Of a stretch of 64,000 nucleotides of DNA, positions 21,128-34,500 are shown piece by piece. Each line of letters opens with the position of its first letter. The stretch's first letter is position 1. Source of the stretch: Heliopora coerulea (taxonomy: Eukaryota; Cnidaria; Anthozoa; Scleralcyonacea; Helioporidae); contig JASJOG010000142.1 of NCBI GenBank assembly GCA_030142905.1, forward strand, positions 644,001-708,000, given 5' to 3'. The translations under genes were made by a program, and so were the position numbers. Below the pieces are notes generated by a model. It was not told the origin of the DNA. It worked only from the letters and a program-made list of their open reading frames with translations, and searched no databases.

Positions 21128-24100
21128 AGGAAAAGAAGAAAGAAAGATGGTGGCAAGTAAGTCTGACGTGGATGTATGAGCTCCTACTGTTTGATCAAAA
21201 GCCAGCCAAACCAGGACGCACCAAGCCTTGAAACAAACGTGTAATCTACACTGTGCACTAATCTTTCTGGATTAGTAGGTTGCAAACTGGTTAGCCAACA
21301 GTTTTTATGATATTTTTAACAATTTTACTACAAATATCGTATACGTGGATAACTGCGAAGTCATCCGTAACTTTGAAGGAATCAAGCAATCTCAAAGAAG
21401 CTGCTTTGAATACGCATTCATATTACAAAACAATGGAGAGAAAATGGTACGATGGACAGCGATAATGTTACAGGATCTACAGAACTGTCGCTCTAAAGCG
21501 CTTGAACTAAGAAATGGCGATAACCCACCGCTGAAGGCAGACGGAAAGAAGGAGAACTACTTGGACATTTTACAACAGCTATGGAACCAAAAGGGTTATC
21601 AACACCTAAATATATCGAGAGATAACTTGAGAGTGAGGGCAAATCAGCTTAAATTGGAAACGTTGACCGATGCCAAGTTAGTTCGAGAGGAAATACTAAA
21701 ACAGCAAAATTCGGCAATAAATTTTGGTGGAAATATTCAAGAAGAAGGAAATGCTAATTCCGCTGGACATATTGAAGCTGAAAGCAATGGCATGTGTAAT
21801 CAGTGTGATAATACAATGACGATAGAAACTGGAGAACTCTCTGGAGACACGGAAACGAATTTCCTATCATTAAACGCCAAAGAAATACAACACTACGAGG
21901 AGATAATGGAAACAGCCAATACTGTTATGTCTACAATAACTGAATCACCTGGGAATTTTGAAAATCGTAAGTGGAATATAATGGATAAGATTAGCCCAAC
22001 TTCACCAGAGTTAAGGGTTCTTAATTTAGTGGCCAACAGATTGTGGGATGTGGAACAAAGAAATAGCAATACTGACCCAAGAGTACATCTGTGGCGACAT
22101 AATTGTATAATATACGCTACTGTGGCAGCCTGGCTCTTGAGGACGGCCAAAGCCAAGAAAAATGGGTCACCAAGAGAAAATCAACAACGACCATATGATA
22201 CCCATTTGGTTAAAAAAATCGAGATGGAAGTTGGGAAAACAAGAAAAGAAATTTCCATTGCAACTGCGGAAATCCATCGACTGCAGAACAATGGAAAACT
22301 TACAAGGGAAAAAGAATCAAAAGTATTTGAAAGAGGAAAGAAAGGTCAAAATTAGTTGCTCTAGTCTTTACGCTTTCATTGAAAAACAAAAGCTGTCACT
22401 GAAGAGACTAGCAAGGAAGCGAAAAAGAAAACTTAAACAGACAATATCTAAGAAATGGAACAACATCCATACAAGTCAACCTACAAGAATACATGATACC
22501 CTGCGTCGATGTATCTCCCAAGATCCGAAAAATCTCAGACCAACAATAGGAGATTGGATCCAATACAACAATGAAAGTGACGTACAACCATGCTTTAACT
22601 CACTCCACCAGGCTGAGGTGTTCTGGAGACCAATCTGGGAAATGGAGAGAAAGGGTAACCCAAATGCAGCTTAGTTGAAAGAAATTGAAAGTGCGATGGA
22701 TGCTTGCTGTGCAAGAGAAGGCCGGAAAGATGATGCCACAATAGGGATTAGTAAAGATCAAATCACTAGAACCATTAACAAAAAAAAAATTGGTCTGCAC
22801 CAGGTCCGGACGGTATATGTAATTACTGGTTCAAGAAACTCCCGGTACTGCATAAGCCACTATCTGAAATAATAGAAGAACTACTTAACGATGATACTAG
22901 CTTGCCAGCATGGACAAATAGAGGACGTACTTTGTTAATTCCGAAGGAGGGTGAATGGGATACGGCAAACTAAAGGCCAATAACATGTCTAAATACGACA
23001 TATAAATTAATGACATCTCTTATGGTACCATATGTGGATAACCATCTTGAGCAAACAGGATTACTACAAAAAGACCAGAGAGGAGCAAGAGAAGGAGTTT
23101 CTGGGTGTCTGGACAATTTGTTAATTGAAAAAGTAATCATGGAAGATGTTAAGGAACGTAGACGAAACATGGCGTGTGCTTGGATTGATGTACGAAAAGC
23201 ATACGATAGTGTTAATTATTCAGTTCTTAAACATGCACAAGTTCCCAACTAGATATATTTCAGCCATCATGAAACTGATTACTGGGTGCTCAACATGTCT
23301 CTCAGTTACCACCAAAGAAGGAAAGCAAGAGTCGAGTCCTATTATCCTCAAGAAAGCCTTGTTGCAAGGCGATTCCTTATGTCCGAAGCTATTTACTATA
23401 CATATCTTAATCCAATTGCTTGGAAAATACGGACAATGAATGGATATGTCTTAAGTAAACCCATTCAGTTGAAAATTACACAAACCATGTTCATCGATGA
23501 TCTGAAAATGTTCTCAGCAAGCGATAAGAAGCTCTATCCGGCCTACAGTCGATAAAAGCATGTATGGCAGATCTGAATATGGAATAGGGAACGGAGAAAT
23601 GTGCAGTTATGAATGTGAAAAGAGGTATCCTTGATGATGAATCCGTAGCCAAGTTGAATGATTCAACAACAATCCGGTCAGTGGATAAGAACCGACCATA
23701 CAAATTCCTTGGCATATATGAACACCTCGGGCAAGATGAAATAAGGATTCGAGAAGGAGCTAGTAAAGAATTCTTGCAACGGGTATGGTTGATATGGTCA
23801 TCACCACTGTCAGATGCTCTGAAAGTACAAGCCACCAACACGTTTGCAATGTCAGCCTTATCCTATTATATGACAACGACGGAATGGACAATTTACGAAG
23901 TCCAGGAACTTGATCGACAAGTACGCAAGATACTAACAGACAATAAAGGAAGACATCCTTGTACTTCCGTGCATTTGATGTATCTCCCCCGGTCAATGGG
24001 TGGTAGAGGATTAAAAAGTGTTGAAAAAGAATACAAAGAATTAAAGATTAAAACCGCCTTCCATTTGTACACATCAACCGACCAAGCCGTTAAAGCAGCT

Positions 24101-27100
24101 GCTCAAGCTGATCAAGCAAGAAGAAGTAGAGGAAGGAAATCGTTGATAAAAGATGCTGAGAAGTATGCAGAGGAGTTGGGGGTGAAGATTTACAAGGATA
24201 GTGATGATAATTGGACTATAAAGTCTACAACTGACGTCACTGGTGAGAAAATAGCCAATGATATGGGAAAGATTAAATCCCTCCTCCGAGAAGCAAGAAT
24301 TGCAGATATTAAGAAAGCGGTTACCAATCAGCCATGGCTTGGTCGCATTACTAACAAGCGATGGGAAGTGAAAGGTTGAATTGCTGGAAAGGCTGTCCAA
24401 CAGATATCGTAACTGATATGGAGGAAATTGTTCAACAATTGTTTAAAACTTGAGCAAGATGTTACCACCAATATCTGTCGTCTTTGTGGAAGTAAGCCTG
24501 AAACCGTGTCTCACCTCCTAACTGGTTGTCCACGTTTTTCCCAGACAGAATACCTCTATCGTCATAATAATGTACTTAAATGTTTGTATTTTACAATACT
24601 GCAACAATTTGGCATTGTTAAGACGATACCTCACCCAAACACTAACATGGAACCTAAACCGGCTGTGACGACTGATGACTTGGGGGTTTTCTGGGATATT
24701 CCAATTTACTCTTTTGGTCCCCAGCTCCCAACGACAGTTGAACAGGGAAATAGACCGGATATGGCAGTTGTCAATCATAGAAATATGACGGTTGCAGTTG
24801 TTGAATGTAGTTGCCCATGGATTACCAACATGGAAAAGAAAGACAAGGGAAAACCAGACAAATACCAGGAAGTTCGTGTTGAGCTCCAGAGAAGATATGA
24901 GAGCTATGATGTCAACCAAATTAACGTGCTGCTGGATGCATTGGGAGGATACTTACAGTGCTTAAAAACTTTGCTAAATAAGTTATTACAACAGGACAAA
25001 TTAGTAGAGAGTGTTTTGAAAAGAATGCAAAAAGCAGTTATGTTTGGCTCGATTCGTATAAAGAATCTTTTTAAACCTGTTAGAACTTAGGAATTTTAAC
25101 ATGTATATATTTAGTATCGTTGGTTAAAGGTGTTCAGGCTACTCGATTAGAGCCCTGAACATATTTTATGTAATTAACTTTTTAAACAAGACATTAAATA
25201 AGAAAGAGAAAGAGAGAAAGGAAGGAAGGAAGGAAGGAAGGGAAGGAAGAAATGAAGGAAGGAAGGAAGAAAGAAAGAAAGGAAAGGAAGGAAGGAAGGA
25301 AGAAAGAAAGAAAGAAAGAGAGAAAGAAAGAAGGAAAGAAAGAAAGAAAGGAAGAAGGAAGGGAAGAAGGAAACGAAGGAAGAAAAAAAGAAGGAAAGAA
25401 AGAAAAACAGCGAGTAAGAAGCAAAAAAAGAAAGATTGGCAAACTTTAATAATGAACTAACAGAAACCAGATAACCAATAATTATTGTTTTATCGACGCA
25501 AGTAGCGTAATAAATAAAGCGACGGTGGAAAATATCTGACATTCCTTGAAAATACAATTACTTTAATTTAAACTTTTTTAGAGAGGAGAAAAATATATCA
25601 AACCAGGAATATGACTTCAAATCTTATCTCACGTTTAAAAACATCCCACATGTTTTGATAACAGTAGCCAAAAACAATAATCCGTTTTGTATATCTTAAT
25701 TGATAAACATTGATATACTTTGGAATGATGGTTATAAATGGCATAACGCAAACATCTCGGATGATTTTCTTAAACGGTCATTCGTTTTCTGACTTCTGTA
25801 GACCAATAATCTGAGGTGAATGATTCCAATTTTGATAAAAAGTGGCAAATATATCCCCCATTTCCCCCAGAACTCATCCCGCTGGAAAGGGGCAGTGAAG
25901 GTAACGGCAGAGAGATAGATAACCTCATTACCAGGATCTCCGCGATAAACTGCAAATCGCAGGCCCTTGTAAGAGGCAACGAAAATGTCCCAGATTCTCG
26001 GACGTTTGTATCAATTATTTGCAAGAGGCTAAAACTGATTTATTAGTGTGTTTGAAAGTGGTATACTACCAGTCTATTGATATATCGACAGTCACGTCAG
26101 ACGTCGAAAAAAAAACCACATCAGAATTGCGTTGGGTAAGCTTGCAGTCCCACAGGGAAGTCCCAGAACCAAGGACATTTCTATTACGTTTTACCAGGGC
26201 CTGGAATTTCAAGTTTACGGAGATTGGTGTGGGAGTGAGTATAGGAGAAGGACAACCGCAGCGATAGCGACATGGAGACGGACTAAAATACGGACTGGTA
26301 AACTAACATAAACATGGAGGTTAACCAACTTTCACACATCGTCACGATTATAAAAGTCCACTAATAAAATAATTTTGCGATGAGTTCACATAATAAAGTA
26401 AATGGTTTGGACCCGGGAGAATCGGTACATGTTGGCGATGTTAGATCGTCCAGGTTAGTGTAGTCTTGAGTGAGAGTGTTAGTGACTGACGTTTCGACGG
26501 CCTCAGCCGTGATTATCTTCAGAGTCGAAAAAGAGGAATAGTCACAAAAAGTCAGTCTATTTATGTAACTGGCTTATTACGTCATGCGTATGGGTGGATG
26601 CGAGAGGTTGGCGGTTGGTGGGTGTGCATCACAGTACTGTGTGCTGGCGTATGCTGGTGTGCGTCACTGGCTTTGTTAGAGTAGGTCTGTTGTTTAACCG
26701 TTTGTTTTAAGTTTTGAATAAGTCTTGCAGGGTGCTGGTAACTGTTGTGATCGATTTAGTAGTTCTTGCTCCAAGTTGGTAAACCAACTTTCCAATGAGA
26801 TATATAATTTGGAAATCGGGGAGCTTGGACATATCTGGAATGATAGATGAACTTTCGTCAAGTTCTTTCCTCAGAAAAACGATTTCTGAGCCCCAGACGG
26901 GGATCAAACCTCCAACGTTCTGATGACCGGTGAGGCATTCAACTTTGCGCTGAACAACTTTACGACATTTACTCAAACGTAAAACACAAAGAACACTCAC
27001 GTGACAGACAAGGCGCAATCTACAAGATCAAATGCGCCGACTGCCAGGCGACATATTTTGGTGAAACTGGCAGAAACTTGAACAGTAGACTTACTGAACA

Positions 27101-27586
27101 CAAACGAGCAACTAAGAACGGTAACAGAACTAACCACATTGCCGAACACCACGGACAAACCAAACACAACATTGACTGGGACTCGACAGCATGCATAACG
27201 TATTGCACAAACTACAAACAACGGCTTACATTGGAAAGTTGGTTTACCAGCCTGGAACAAGAACCACTAAATCAATCACAACAGTTACCAGTACCCTGAA
27301 AAAGACTTATTTATAACTTAAAACAACCGGCTAAACAATAGACCTACTCTAACGATGCCAATGACCCACACCGACATACGCCAACACACAATACTGTGAT
27401 AGGCACCCAGAAACCGCCAACTTCCCACATCCACCCGCACGCATGACATAACAAACCAGTTACATAAATAAAATAGAGTGTTGCGATCGGAAAGATCTGA
27501 GTAATGCCAAAATGTAAAGAGTAGTTTTCTAACGTTTCGAGCGAAAGCCGTTCGTCAGAGAAAACGTTGGAGGAACGAAAAACACA

Positions 27587-27635
<49 letters not shown>

Positions 27636-28510
27636 AAAATGGTCATGTGACAACAAATGGCCTATCAGAATGGAAAAACAAGTGTAAATGAGATGGTGGC
27701 TCGTCACTCGCCTAAAATATCACCGATCAACAAACCAGGTGGGTGTGTCAAAAACAATGTGGGTGGGTGAAAGCTAAACACAAAAGAGCTAAGTAGCTAT
27801 TGTTAACGCTCACCCAAGCAAAGCAAAAATATTAGCCGTACAGGGATTAAGTAAAAGAAAAACGTTCGTTGAGTCCGTGAGGGTGAATGGTTCCAATTTT
27901 AAAGATGAGACGCTTTTCATGTCTTTTGCGACTATTGTTACCGCCAGAAATTTGGGAGATGGCACAAACTTTCATGTCCGAAAGAGAATGATTGGGACTA
28001 TTAAAATGTCGGGAGACAGGTTTGTCAACGTCTCCATTCCTTACGGAGCGAAGATGTTTGGCAAATCTGCCGGATAAGCGTCTTCCCGTTTCTCCAAAGT
28101 AGAGCAGACCACATCTACTGCACGAAATGCAGTTAATGAGGTTGGAGGAGATACATGTGAAACAATGTCGGATAACAAAATTAGATTTAGGCCCTGAAAT
28201 GCATGTAGAGGCGTTGAGAAAAGAACACGTGTTGCAGCGGGTCCGAGAACAAGGAAAAGTACCCGCTGGCGCCGAAAGATTATGTCTAAGGGCGCTATGG
28301 ACTAAACTATCCCGAATGCTTTTATTACGTCGGAAAGAGACTAAAGGGTCGTCGGAGAAAATGGAAGACGTTTCAGGATCGTTCTTTAGAATATGAAAAT
28401 TGCGGCGAATGATATCCCTAATAATGATATCCCTACATTTCAGCCACTATCTCATTTACACTTGTTTTTGTTTTTCCATTCTGATTGGCCATTTGTTGTC
28501 ACGTGACCAT

Positions 28511-28584
<74 letters not shown>

Positions 28585-31500
28585 CGTGTTTTTCGATCCT
28601 CCAACGTTTTCTCTGACGAAGGGCCTTCGCTCGAAACGTTAGAAAACTACTCTTTACATTTCGGCATTACACAGTTACATAAATAGGCTGACTGTTCCCC
28701 ATTATTCCTCTTTCTCGAATCTGAAGATGACCACAATGAGGCCGTCAAAACGTCAGTCACCAGTAGTCTTTCTCAAGACTACATTAACCTGTACGACCAA
28801 CTATCACCAACATGCCATAAGTTGACATATTTAGCTGCGTCGTTAATAACACCTACTAAACATTCATGAGATAAAATGACAGAAAATGCTATTGTTAACA
28901 TTTCATTTCAGTTTCCAAAGGATTTTCGGAGTTAGCTAAAGTCGAATACTTGCAGACAAAATTTTCGGGAACATACACAACAACCTATCCAAGATTTTAT
29001 AAAGGCGTACAGATATTAGGATAAGGACAGGGAAAGGAAGAGAACTGTGGCAAGGATTGGGAGAGGAATGCTGTCAGGATACATTATCAAATAAAACCGG
29101 TCTTCCGCATGCTGTGATTATACGAGCTACATTTTTTTCCCAGACAACAGAGACACGCTGACGTCACGAAAACTCGAAAAAAAAACTTGGTTATTTTATG
29201 AAACAAATAGAAAATAGCTTTCGTGTCTCTGTACTATGATAGAAACGTTCATGACGCCAATTCAACCAGAAAAGTACCTGAAAACACCCGGCTAAGCTTC
29301 GTGTTTCCATTAGGCATTTTTCCGGTTGAAATGATGTCATTAATGTTTCTATCACAGCACAGGGATACTAAAGTAATTTTCTATTCGTAAAACAGAATGG
29401 ACATACAGGGACAGAACAGAAAAATAAAAAGCATGCGCATCGTTAACGTGAAGTTACCTGAAGATTTCGACGTAAATCTAGTCCGTAGCCATTGTCATAT
29501 GAAACATGGGAATAATAATCCTCCGTATTTGTCCAGAAACCGAAAAATGAGTCAAAACCACGGTATGTTGGCGTGTATTCCTTGGCAAAAAATCCCAAAT
29601 GCCACTGCATAAAACAAAAACATGTGATTACCATCAACAGAGTCCCTTGTATTGTAAACATGTGGGCTGTGACAATCTAATGCGAGTAAGCATGAACTAA
29701 TCAAATATGAGTGAAAATCGTATCTTTTTGTCACCAAGCATTCGAAAAAATGAGAAAATGTGATCAGACAGCAAAACGTGAAGGCTTCCCTTTCCAGTTG
29801 CTTCGACTACAGTAGAAACGTGAAAGAGCTGCTCATCTCTACGCCATGAATATCGAGGTCGAATATAACTGCCATAAAGTCGTGACTTAAAGTCACTAAC
29901 ACAAAACGATATATTATTCATTAAAATCTCGGGCTTCGCCGCTGTTTTGGCAACAACGTAAGATAAAATTAAATTCACACATTGAACGGGAACATCAAAA
30001 CCTCTTCTTTTACTCCTTTGGAACGAAATCTCCACCATTCCTTTCACATTGAGACCTTGTAACATCCTTATACCTCTCGATTCCCCTGACAGTACCTTAC
30101 CTTTCCCACGCCGTGTGCACTATATCCTAATTCTCGAAGACGGTTCGGAAGAAAGGTCTCGGTCAGCGGTACGCCGGCGGGTTGTTGGTTGTGAAACGCA
30201 TCGTGCTGCACACCTTCAGTGCAACGAAAACAACGTAATTAATAAAGTTAAACTAACTTGTAGATATACAAATCCATTGAAGAAAGCACCCTAACAATAA
30301 ATGTCTGGCGTAACCGATGTCTTCACAACGATAGTTCTTAAAACAGAACACAATAACTTAATGAACGTCGTGAATTAAAGTCACCACAACAAAACCATAT
30401 AATATTCACCGGATTCGAACGTTTCGTGTCTTTTGTTGCAATAACGTCAACATCAGTGTGCTCTATATTCTTACTCTGGCTAATGTCAGACGATTTTATT
30501 GGTCCATGGTGGAGATATTTCCGTCAATAAAGGTTTAAAGGCCCGTTTATACGGCTACATTTCCTTCAACATTCGCCTAACATTTGTTGGGTGAGTGTTT
30601 TCCCGAAATATTCCCGAATGTTGTGAGACGCTGTTCAAACGGCCCCAACAATCCACACAACATTGTGGCAACATTTGTGTGACGCCATTTGGATGTTGGA
30701 TAGATTTGAAATGCGCATGCGTAAGTTCAACAAATGTTGAATCGATGTGTTCAAACGACGCCAACAAGGCCCAACATTTTTGAAAACAAAGAAAATGTTG
30801 AAGCAATGTTGAAGCAATGTTTAAACACATTTGTTGAAACACGCATGTTGAAACACATGTTGAAAAGCATGTTGAAAGCATGTTGAAAAACAAATGCTGG
30901 GCAAATGTTGAAGCAAATGTTGAAACCGTTCAAACGGGCCTTTAGTCTGTTTTCTACACAATCGATGAAATCGTCACGACAGGTTATGGTCAATACATTT
31001 TCGAATAATTGTTGTGAAGCATACAAATTCCAACAGTGGAAGCCTCGGTAGCTTTTTTTGGCGTCAGTTTGATTGCTTGAGCTGCTTCGAAATAACTCTT
31101 CTATCCTCTTTTCGATAATCTAAATAAGATGATCAAGGTCCAGCAAGTTACTGTACGTACTGCCATATCGATAAAATGAATAAAAGACTGACTGAATAGA
31201 GAGCATGATTGCCAAAAGTTTGTATGTTCATAACAAAAGAAATTTCAAAAAACGTTCTACTGAACCGTTTTACAACAAGATTCATTTCGTATTTTTTTCT
31301 TCCAGATTTTGCATTTGCCTTCAGTAATGAGAAAATTAGAAAAGAAGGCTGGGCTCGCAGAGTAAATAAACTTTACTTCAGGCTGCTATTCCGACAGATA
31401 TTCTAATTCCTTACGTCGCTGACATGCGCTTTCAATTTAAAGGAATCTTCCCCTAAGATCAGGTCTATTTCTTCAGGACATTTTGCATCATAATCCCAAA

Positions 31501-34500
31501 CCAGCTTTATCGCAGTAAGGAGTAATAAAATTGAATGAAACTGAATATCCACTAACTGCCCCAAGATCTCATTAATAATAAAAATAATTAAAAAGAATTC
31601 CTAAAATTCCACGTAATCATACATTTCCAGGAGGCGTGAGGGTCTTTGACTTGATCCACCATCTCTGAAATGGCTAAGATGGTTAAGCAAACGATTTCTA
31701 AGAGATAATTGCAATCGTAAGCTCCAGGTTTATTTCTGAGGTTCGTGGCGATTACAGATAACGTAGCAACTGTACGGACACCGAAATTTAGAAAGAAAAA
31801 AGATAGGAATCGTTCCGTTCGAGACAAGCAGATCGCTAAATCTTGTTTGACATATTCAATTCATATTTGTGTCATCCTTGTGCACTTGAGCACTAACCGC
31901 TCACGTCACAATGTTCAAAATTTTAAGAAAATGTAGAAAGCCATTAAAGTGGCTTCCTCCAGTTTCTTGACAAGTGAAAGAATACAAATTCTACTGTGAA
32001 AAATATGAATAAATATTCAATTGGATTTCATTAATGTGGAAAGCCATCCATGTGGTCAAATGTATAAATCAGCTAATCGACATAACATCTTATTAACCGA
32101 GAGCACAGCCATTACGAAAAAATATCAGACCGGGATCTTGATAGTACGGACCGAGCACTCCAGGCTCGGTCCGTATTTACAAGATTCCGGTCTGATACTT
32201 TCCAGTGATGACCAAGCAGACGTGCTTAATAAGAGGTTTATTATATGGCTCGCCCTAGACAAGCAAAATATAATGATAAAATTATATTGTATGCGTATAG
32301 AGTGAAAAAGAGTTAATGGTCAAGCGCTTCTGAAGACACAGAGCCAAAGAAAGATCAATTTTCTGTGAATTCTCAAGCAAAAACCAATAATTTAGACATC
32401 CAAATGTAAACGATACTTATAAAATGTTTCTTTATTTTTTCACGCAGCAAGTTTTGCCTACAGGACGGCAAGTTTTGGCGGGAAAATTTCTCAGTCGCTT
32501 TGAAGACAACCAAAGAGACTCAGCTACGTTTTACCAAGGATTAACCAAAACCGAACCGCTTATGACTTGGTTAAGTCTCTTCCTCGATGACTTTATTCAG
32601 AAAAGTAAACGAATAAATGAAAAACACGAACTCGTTGGCAAAAACAAGCTCGAAACATTTGCTGATGCAAACCAGATCCCGTAATGGACCGGTCCATTAC
32701 GGCAAAATAATGCTTGCCAGTCAGAGCGTTTCAGCCAATCAGAATGCTCCATTTCACCGGAAGTAGCGCTGGTTAACGCAAGATAATTTCTTGAGAAAAG
32801 GCCGATTTCCACTTCGTGCAAAATGTCGCGCGCACGACTTTTTCCTTTTATCTTAGGAGCTCTCGAATGGAACCAAGCAGAAATTTATACAATTTTAACA
32901 ATGCAACTGTCCCGCGCACGATATTTTGCACGAAATGAAAATCCACCTTAACAAAAGCAAACAATAAAATTAATCGAAGTGTTCATCGAAGTGTTTGCCA
33001 AATCCTCAAAACTTCCAGTTTTTTGGAGTTCACGATAAAGTTCACCATAAAACTTTGGTCTAGATAACTCAACTTACCGAGACGACTAGCGTATTTCCCA
33101 GTCATGAATGCCGCTCTGCTTGGTGTGGATAGCGGAGAGACGTAATAATTATTTAGGATCACCCCTTCTTTTGCCAAGCGATCTAGGGTCGGTGTTGGGA
33201 TCTGGTTCGAGCCGTGAAAACTTACATCATCCCAGCCCTAGATAGAAGAACACAATCAGGTAATCATAAACCATACACCTTCAAGCTGTTTACATGATCC
33301 AGGGTCGAAATCTAAATTTGACAAAATCTGAACGGATTTGAAATATTCATCTAGTTTTCAACATAAAGATCATACATTAACTGGAGGGGGCGTTGTAGCT
33401 AAATGTCACTCAACCGCGGGGGAAAAAATTGATTGCCGCCATACTGCATAAATTGGGAGACAAAAAAAACATACCCGGATGATAAGGCCAAGATAATAGT
33501 CAAAGGCTACCTCACTTTTGTCTCTTGTTTTTCCTTTTTTTAAACAGAATGTAAAACAATTAAGGCTATAAGAATAATAGCCGACTAATAACATAAGAAG
33601 CCGTTTCCTGCTACCCTGGTGACGGAAACAAACAGTTAAACAGTTCCCTAAACTTCATTTGTTCGACCTCGAGGTTCTCGAACAGACGGAAAAGTGCGTG
33701 GAGAAGAACAATTTGCCACCCCCTCCCCAATTTACTCAAAAATGGCGGCTTTCAATCTGACTCCAATTTTCGGCCCTCACACCCCCTCTAAATTTATGTG
33801 ATCTCTATGGTTTTCCATACATTCCAGTTAAATGTCCCTTTATTCCCTCACAAACATTTCATATGAATATATATTTACATAAATTATTCCAGGGAAATTT
33901 CGTTTATTGATTTCGCAGTGTAAACAAATTACCAGCACTAAACTTCATCACTGTCGGACAGAATTTTAACTGTGTTCAACAGGATCTTAAAATATAAAAG
34001 TCGAACACTAAAGTTTCTTTATCAAATATGTATAACTTCCATTAGTCGAAGGTTCGCCTGGCGGGAAGCGTAGTCTTGTAAGAAATATTAAAGCCCAGCA
34101 TAAAATGTGAAGTAAAGGCATGATAAGATTTATTCTGACGTTTCGTTGTATACATCATAACATCTTCAGAGATACTGTGAATAAATATGTTCAACCGTGG
34201 ATATATACTTATAAAGTAACAAGAATTAACCAATTGGAAAACAGTGTTAAAAATAACAGTTACAAATGAGAAAAGAGGAAGCATGCAGGTGATGAGAATA
34301 AGAGTAAAAGCAAAGTAAACCATGAAACAAGAAAAACAGAATAAAAAAAAAATAATTTCAGAGCAAAATGTTAACTGAGGTTAAAGTAAAAGAAGTGGGG
34401 CTGGACCAATATTTGCGTTAAGGATGGTTTGAATTTGCTTATTAGCAGGCTGTCGTGTCGGAAGAGCTCGTATTCAAGTGAAGAAGAAGAATGTACTTTA

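Larger units (their letters stand above)
21160..25197 (+). mobile_element. RLE-type LINE (R2/R4-Dong-like) lying between purine microsatellites
   Basis: One long element between GAAA-type tracts: an N-terminal region (21345-22340), RT (22740-23900), thumb (23609-24379) and a C-terminal CCHC finger with restriction-like endonuclease (24476-24890). A 3'UTR of about 110 nt leads straight into the 3' purine tract. In the R2/R4/NeSL group, a single ORF with C-terminal CCHC and PD-(D/E)XK nuclease usually gives sequence-specific insertion. The copy has at least five disabling lesions (stops near 22672 and 22970, frameshifts near 22350, 22790, 23240, 23550 and 24380), so it is inactive. It sits in the 9 kb sulfatase intron 4, opposite in orientation to the gene. 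Confidence 0.8.
27457..28685 (-). mobile_element. Inner Penelope-like element with 14-bp target duplication
   Basis: CAGTTACATAAATA is duplicated at 27457-27470 and 28672-28685. Between them, a head of about 31 nt and inverted arms (27502-27650 against 28490-28671) each carry a TA run, a TG/CA run and a hammerhead-like core. Coding lies on the minus strand (28440-27847). The surrounding sequence is another PLE, so this is a PLE nested in a PLE. Confidence 0.88.
26425..28820 (+). mobile_element. Penelope-like element (outer), interrupted by a second PLE
   Basis: A head (AAGTAAATGGTTTGGACCC..., also present at 54.44 kb) leads into the left arm. The left arm (26455-26800) is mirrored first at 27232-27470 and, after the inner insertion, at 28686-28815 (ACTGACGTTTCGACGG and CCGTCAAAACGTCAGT; GTCTTGAG and CTCAAGAC). 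Between the arms a plus-strand GIY-YIG domain is readable (26980-27299). A tRNA-cored SINE fragment (26845-26950) is embedded. Confidence 0.75.

Noticed and set aside
20806..21160. Arg/Lys/Glu-rich and Phe/Leu/Ser-rich frames
   Set aside because: Products of translating a GAAAGA microsatellite; no gene signals.
25174..25557. Phe/Ser-rich frames on the minus strand and Lys/Glu-rich on the plus strand
   Set aside because: Translation of the GAAGG/GAAA microsatellite.
29697..30065. 122-codon minus-strand frame between sulfatase exons 3 and 4
   Set aside because: Lies within intron 3, does not align with the sulfatase, has no domain, and the flanking exons splice perfectly without it.
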